Made by a program: the position numbers and the translations under genes | Source of the DNA: Thermohalobaculum sp039187815 | GTDB taxonomy: Bacteria; Pseudomonadota; Alphaproteobacteria; Rhodobacterales; Rhodobacteraceae | Reading direction: 5' to 3' | NCBI GenBank assembly: GCA_039187815.1 | Contig: JBCCZI010000007.1 | Coordinates: 1 to 64,000, forward strand | DNA: 64,000 nt | Notes under the pieces: model-generated | Told to the model about the DNA's origin: nothing | The model's database searches: none | The model's input: only the letters and a program-made list of their open reading frames with translations | Shown here: piece after piece, positions 59,913 through 64,000 of the stretch | Layout: the number at the start of each line of letters is the position of its first letter | How positions within the stretch are numbered: position 1 is the stretch's first letter

Positions 59913-60112
59913 GCCCAGGGTCAGAGCCGGCCGCGCCTATTGAAAGGGATATGCCCTCTCGCAGGCCTGTGCTACCCGGGGGTTGAGGCGCATCCGACAG
60001 TGCCGAAGACGGATCGGGCGGTCGGAGGGCATGCGTCTCGGGCCGGGGTCGTCCTGCCGCTGATGGCGCGACCTGGGTCAGACCCGTGCGGCGGCAAAAC
60101 AGGGGGACGGCC
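59913..60112 (+). other. intergenic region before the cyclase/ATPase gene
   Basis: 200 bp without a supported gene. GTG 60086 is in frame with the following gene but lacks a ribosome site. No convincing promoter was recognised. Confidence 0.4.
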
Positions 60113-63100
60113 GTGAAGACGGGTGAGGATGCCTGCTTCTCCTGCGGAGAACTGGTGCCGGTGGGCGCGCGGTTCTGCCCCTCTTGCGGCGCTCGTCTCG
60201 AAGCCCCCACGGTGGATGCGCGGCAAGCGGGCGAGCACCGACATCTGACCGTCATGTTTTGCGACCTGGTCGAGTGGACGCGCCTCTCGACCGAGATCGA
60301 GTCCGAAGACCTCCAAAGCCTATTGCGCGAGTACCACGTAGTCTGTGCCGAAGAGATCGAGCGGCGCGGCGGGATGGTCGCAAGCTATCTCGGCGATGGC
60401 GTCATGGCCTATTTCGGCTATCCCTACGCCCAGGAGAACGACGCGGTGCGGGTCGCAGAGGCGGCCCTGGCGATCACGGCACGGGTGCGCGAGATGGGTG
60501 TACGGCTGATGGCCGAACCGGGCATCCGCTTTGCCTGCCGGGTCGCGCTGCACACGGGCCGGGTCCTAGTGAGTGAAATGGGCGCTGGCGAGACGCGCAA
60601 CCCCCATGCGGTGACCGGTGTTGTGCCCAATCTCGCTTCGCGGCTCGAACAATTCGCCCCGATCAACGGCGTCGCGGTCAGCGCCCAGACCAAGGCGCTC
60701 GTCGAGGGCCTGTTTCGCCTGGAGTCGCTTGGCTATCGGAGCATGAAGGGCATCGCCGAGCCGGTCGAGGTCTTCAGCCTGCTGGGCCAGGCGCCGAGGA
60801 CCGCTGTCTTGCCCGGCCGGGCCGCACCCCTGGTGGGGCGTGAGGCGGAGCTCGCCGCCCTCGCCGCGCAATGGGCCGCGACAAGTCCCGACAGTCGGGC
60901 ACGCCGCGTCCAGATCGAAGCGGAACCAGGTTTGGGCAAAACCGCCCTTGCCGCCGCCTTTCTGTCAACCAACGCGATCCCGCGCGCCCAGATCATCGAG
61001 ATCGCCGGGGCCATCGCCGACCGCAACACGCCTTTTGCCTGTTTGCGATCAACCCTCATGCGCTGGCTGCACAGCGCCGCGCCCGACGCGCCAGAGCGGG
61101 TGGAGAGCCGGATCGCCGCCTGGTTCGGCGATGGTGGGGCCGCCCATGCCGACGCTCTGAGCGGCGTGCTCAACCGCCGCCGCGCCGCGGGGCGTGAGGG
61201 GCGCCATGCCGTGTTCGCCGCCTGCCAAGCCCTGATCACGCGCATGCCCCGGCCCGTGGCGATCATTGTCGAGGATGCGCATTGGGTCGATCCCTCGACC
61301 CTGGAGATGCTTGACCGGCTACGGCAAGAGGCCTCGGGGGTCTTCCTCCTGGCCCTCACCCGTCCGGTTACGACCAATGCCTGGAGCCGCCAGCCCGATC
61401 TCGGTCTCACCCTGCAGGGCCTGCCGCGCGAGAGCGCCAATGGCGTGATCGAGAGAGCAGCCGGCGGGCCAGTCGAGCCGGCGCTTGCCCAGCGCATCGC
61501 CGATATCACCGGCGGCTTGCCGCTCTATCTCGAGGAGCTCACCAAATCCCTGATCGACACCGGGGTGGTCAGTCTCGAGCGGGGCGTCTTCCGTCTCTCG
61601 GACCTGGCGGCCCGTATGCCGACACCGGACTCGCTGCTGGATCTGATCACGGCGCGGCTCGACCGCTTGGGCGATGCCAAGATCTTTGCCCAGATCAGCG
61701 CCGTGCTCGGCCGGCAGTTCTCGCGCCCCGCGCTGATCTCGGTCAGCGGTGCCGAGAGCGCGCCGACCGACGCGGCGATCACGGCGCTCAGCCGAGCGGG
61801 GATCGTCACGCCAGGCCGGCAGGGTCGCTTGTCCTTCCGGCACGCGCTGTTCCAAAAGGCCGCCTATGAGAGCTTGGTGCGCACCGCGCGGCATCGCTGG
61901 CATGCGCGCTATCTCGATTGGCTGCAGAGCGAGCCGGACCGGCTGGCCGAGACGCGCCCCGAGACGCTGGCCTTCCACCTCGAAGGCTGCGACCGGCTGC
62001 ACGAGGCGGCCGAGGGCTATCTCGACGCCGGGCTTTCGGCCAATCGCGGATCGGCGAGCCTCGAGGCGGCGGCCCATTTCGGCAAGGCCCGGGATCTGAT
62101 CGCGCGCATCGAGCCCCAAAACCGTGGGGCGCTCAGCTTGCTGCGCGCCATGGTCCTCCAAGCGGACGCCCTGCTCTCGGCACGGGGGCCAGGCGCGCCG
62201 CAAACCCGGTCGGCTTATGAGTCGGCGATCGCCGAGGCGGATGCAACGCCCGAGAGTGAGTGGCATTTCCCGGCCTATTGGGGGTGGTGGCGGGTCTCGG
62301 ACAGCTTTGCTACCATGGCCAAGCGGGCAGAGCGCCTGCTCGAGACCTCGGATCGCATGGAGGGCGTGGCCTTCAAGCTACAGGCCAATCACTGCGTCTG
62401 GGCCAATGCTTTTCAGATGGGAGATCTGGCCCAGTCGCTAGAGAGCGCTCTCGAAGGGCTCGAACTCTATGACAACCATTGGTTCGACGACCAGCAGATC
62501 CGCTATGGTGGTCATGACTGCAAGGTCTGTGCGCTGGGTGAGATTGCGCTGGTGCGCTGGCTGCAAGGGCATGGCGACGCCACCGCGATCGATGTCGACG
62601 CGGCCATCACCCATGCCGAAGAACTCGGGCATTTGGGCAGCCTTCTGCACGCTCTCGACATCGCCGTGATGCTCCACCATTACCGCCGGGATCCCGCATC
62701 GACCCAGGCCATTGCCCACCGACTGCTCGAGCTTGGCCGGGCGAACGACCTAGAGGACTACCGCGCCAAGGGGCAGATCTTTCTCGGCTGTGCGGCGCTC
62801 GAGGAAGGGGATCTCGAAGCGGGGCTGAAGATGGTCGATGCCGGGTTTGCGGTGATGCGCGAGATCGGGACGCCCGAGGATTTCCCGGTCTATGCCTCGG
62901 TACGCGCGGCCGGGTTGCGGGCGCTGGGCCATCCCGAAGCTTCGCTGACCGCGCTCGACGAGGGGCGTGCCGTGATCGCCCAGCAGGGGGTGAGCTATTG
63001 GGGCGCCGAGATCGCCCGCGAGGAGGCGCTCTCGCTGATCGCGGGCACGCCTTCGGACCATGCGGCCATCGCCGCCCGCTTGGCCGAGGCCATCCGGGTC

Positions 63101-63316
63101 GCCGAGAACCAGAAGGCCTTGGCGCTGTTGCTCCGCGCCCGGATCACAGCGCTGGATTGGGCGCGTGACATCGACGCTGGCGTGCCGGAGGCCGAAGCCG
63201 AGCTGGCGGCCGTGCTCGCCCGCCTGCCAGAGGATGCGATGGGCAAGGACGTCAGCGCTGCCCGGGCTCGCCTGTCGGGCCAGGCCGCCGATCCCCACTC
63301 GGACCAGCCAGCGTGA
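60113..63316 (+). CDS. class III adenylate/guanylate cyclase-AAA ATPase fusion protein
   Basis: About 1067 residues from the GTG preceded by AGGGGGAC. Order: a zinc ribbon (CFSCGELVPVGARFCPSCG, residues 8-26), a class III cyclase domain (about 40-215) with both metal Asp (VMFCDLVEWTRL, YLGDGVMAYFGYP) and the Asn/Arg of NLASRLEQFA, then an AAA/STAND-type ATPase with EAEPGLGKTALAAAF and VAIIVEDAHWVDPSTLEMLD. A long TPR-like helical C-terminus follows. The P-loop begins with Ala where Gly is usual. Probably cytoplasmic signalling making cAMP or cGMP. The stop overlaps the next start (GTGA). Confidence 0.9.
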   Translation: MKTGEDACFSCGELVPVGARFCPSCGARLEAPTVDARQAGEHRHLTVMFCDLVEWTRLSTEIESEDLQSLLREYHVVCAEEIERRGGMVASYLGDGVMAYFGYPYAQENDAVRVAEAALAITARVREMGVRLMAEPGIRFACRVALHTGRVLVSEMGAGETRNPHAVTGVVPNLASRLEQFAPINGVAVSAQTKALVEGLFRLESLGYRSMKGIAEPVEVFSLLGQAPRTAVLPGRAAPLVGREAELAALAAQWAATSPDSRARRVQIEAEPGLGKTALAAAFLSTNAIPRAQIIEIAGAIADRNTPFACLRSTLMRWLHSAAPDAPERVESRIAAWFGDGGAAHADALSGVLNRRRAAGREGRHAVFAACQALITRMPRPVAIIVEDAHWVDPSTLEMLDRLRQEASGVFLLALTRPVTTNAWSRQPDLGLTLQGLPRESANGVIERAAGGPVEPALAQRIADITGGLPLYLEELTKSLIDTGVVSLERGVFRLSDLAARMPTPDSLLDLITARLDRLGDAKIFAQISAVLGRQFSRPALISVSGAESAPTDAAITALSRAGIVTPGRQGRLSFRHALFQKAAYESLVRTARHRWHARYLDWLQSEPDRLAETRPETLAFHLEGCDRLHEAAEGYLDAGLSANRGSASLEAAAHFGKARDLIARIEPQNRGALSLLRAMVLQADALLSARGPGAPQTRSAYESAIAEADATPESEWHFPAYWGWWRVSDSFATMAKRAERLLETSDRMEGVAFKLQANHCVWANAFQMGDLAQSLESALEGLELYDNHWFDDQQIRYGGHDCKVCALGEIALVRWLQGHGDATAIDVDAAITHAEELGHLGSLLHALDIAVMLHHYRRDPASTQAIAHRLLELGRANDLEDYRAKGQIFLGCAALEEGDLEAGLKMVDAGFAVMREIGTPEDFPVYASVRAAGLRALGHPEASLTALDEGRAVIAQQGVSYWGAEIAREEALSLIAGTPSDHAAIAARLAEAIRVAENQKALALLLRARITALDWARDIDAGVPEAEAELAAVLARLPEDAMGKDVSAARARLSGQAADPHSDQPA

Positions 63317-64000
63317 AGGACGCCCCCACTCCCCCCCGCTGTGGACAGCGGCGCGCCTGCACGCCGGCGCAGACCTGGGCCCGCCTCGCGCCCTTGTTGC
63401 CGGTCTTCGGGATCTCGCGGCTCGCCAACATTACCGGACTCGACCGGGTCGGTGTTCCGGTATTCACCGCCGCCCGCCCGAACTCGCGATCGCTATCCGT
63501 TTTTCAGGGCAAAGGGCTGACCGTGGAGGCCGCCCGTGTCTCGGCGGCCATGGAGGCCTATGAGACCTGGTGCGCCGAGAGCGTGCTGCGCCCCTTGCTG
63601 CTGGCCAGCATCGAGGAGATCCGCTTCTCGCACCCGGTTGCGGATCTGGCGCGCTTGCCGCTCGCCGATCCCGCCGGACCCGACCCCGATCTGCCCTTCC
63701 TCTGGATCGAGGGGCGCGAGATACGAACCGATGCCCCGCGCTGGGTGCCGTTTGAGATGGTGCACGCGACCTATGCCCTACCCGAACCTGCGCATTCCGG
63801 TGCCTTCTCGGCCACGACCAACGGGCTCGCCTCGGGCAACACCGCCGACGAGGCGCGGTTGCACGCGCTAATGGAGCTGATCGAGCGCGACGCCACGACG
63901 CTTTGGAAGCTCTCGCCGCAGGCATGGGGATCCGAGACCGCACTCGATCCGACGAGCGTCAGCGATGCCGCCTGCCGCTGGGTGATCGAGCGCTTTGAGG
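63313..64000 (+). CDS. YcaO-domain protein, 3' end outside window
   Basis: 229 residues visible, frame open to the last base. YcaO hallmarks: VFQGKGLTVEAARVSAAMEA with YETWCAE, then TTNGLASGNTADEARLHAL followed by MELIERDATTLW, which holds the ATP/Mg-binding glutamates (ExxER type). YcaO enzymes phosphorylate a backbone amide, making azoles, amidines or, with TfuA, thioamides in peptides and proteins. The gene starts by a 4-bp overlap with the cyclase/ATPase gene. Whether a TfuA partner or a peptide substrate follows cannot be seen. Confidence 0.88.
   Translation, partial: MKDAPTPPRCGQRRACTPAQTWARLAPLLPVFGISRLANITGLDRVGVPVFTAARPNSRSLSVFQGKGLTVEAARVSAAMEAYETWCAESVLRPLLLASIEEIRFSHPVADLARLPLADPAGPDPDLPFLWIEGREIRTDAPRWVPFEMVHATYALPEPAHSGAFSATTNGLASGNTADEARLHALMELIERDATTLWKLSPQAWGSETALDPTSVSDAACRWVIERFE

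Noticed and set aside
1..64000. tRNA/rRNA genes, CRISPR arrays, insertion sequences
   Set aside because: Gaps between genes are short and none showed a cloverleaf, spaced repeats, transposase or terminal inverted repeats on reading. An automated RNA scan was not possible.

Overview
The window is 64 kb of GC-rich DNA from an alphaproteobacterium. Its core (about 8.2-50.6 kb) is an almost unbroken photosynthesis gene cluster (PGC) for anoxygenic phototrophy with bacteriochlorophyll a. The gene set (pufQ, crtA, tspO, aerR/ppaA-ppsR, puhABCE with acsF and hemA) and the gene order point to a relative of the Rhodobacterales. acsF is present, bchE is absent from the window, and crtA, an oxygen-requiring spheroidene monooxygenase, is present. 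Together these suggest pigment synthesis under oxygen, as in an aerobic anoxygenic phototroph. That lifestyle is an inference.\n\nLayout: (1) 1-8.2 kb, left flank: a DUF1439-like membrane protein, DUF427 and SIMPL proteins, a minus-strand polysaccharide operon (rfbA with an Alg14/Alg13-like glycosyltransferase pair), a PPDK-like protein with a degenerate ATP-grasp domain, meaB and a SleB-type cell wall hydrolase. A perfect 12-bp hairpin separates this flank from hemA. (2) 8.2-23.8 kb, minus strand: bchF-N-B-H-L-M-lhaA-puhA-B-C-orf-acsF-puhE-hemA. Most neighbours share 1-4 bp start/stop overlaps. (3) 24.3-33.8 kb, plus strand: aerR-ppsR, then bchG-(PucC-like)-bchP-bchI-D-O. (4) 33.9-44.0 kb, minus strand: crtE-crtF, bchC-X-(orf63)-Y-Z and pufQ-B-A-L-M, with neither pufC nor pufX. 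(5) 44.1-46.5 kb, plus: crtD-crtC. (6) 46.5-50.6 kb, minus: crtA-crtI-crtB-tspO-orf. (7) 50.7-64 kb, right flank: arfB, a queuosine-precursor transporter, a GST, moaA, a SOUL protein, a polysaccharide flippase, two GT4 glycosyltransferases, a 628-aa protein I do not recognise, a large cyclase/ATPase signalling protein and the start of a YcaO-family gene cut by the window end.\n\nHow it works together: hemA feeds 5-aminolevulinate into the Mg branch (bchIDH with bchO, bchM, acsF). Light-independent reductase (bchLNB), bchF, chlorophyllide reductase (bchXYZ) and bchC then make bacteriochlorophyllide, and bchG/bchP attach and reduce the tail. crtE, B, I, C, D, F and A cover spheroidene/spheroidenone synthesis. 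pufLM and puhA encode the reaction centre, pufBA encodes LH1, and lhaA, the PucC-like gene, puhBCE and pufQ assist assembly. AerR and PpsR are the local regulators. Eight boxes resembling the PpsR/CrtJ site (TGT-N12-ACA) lie before bchF, aerR, bchG, bchC, crtE/crtD, crtI and crtA. At several of them one half-site is itself a TTGACA -35 hexamer.
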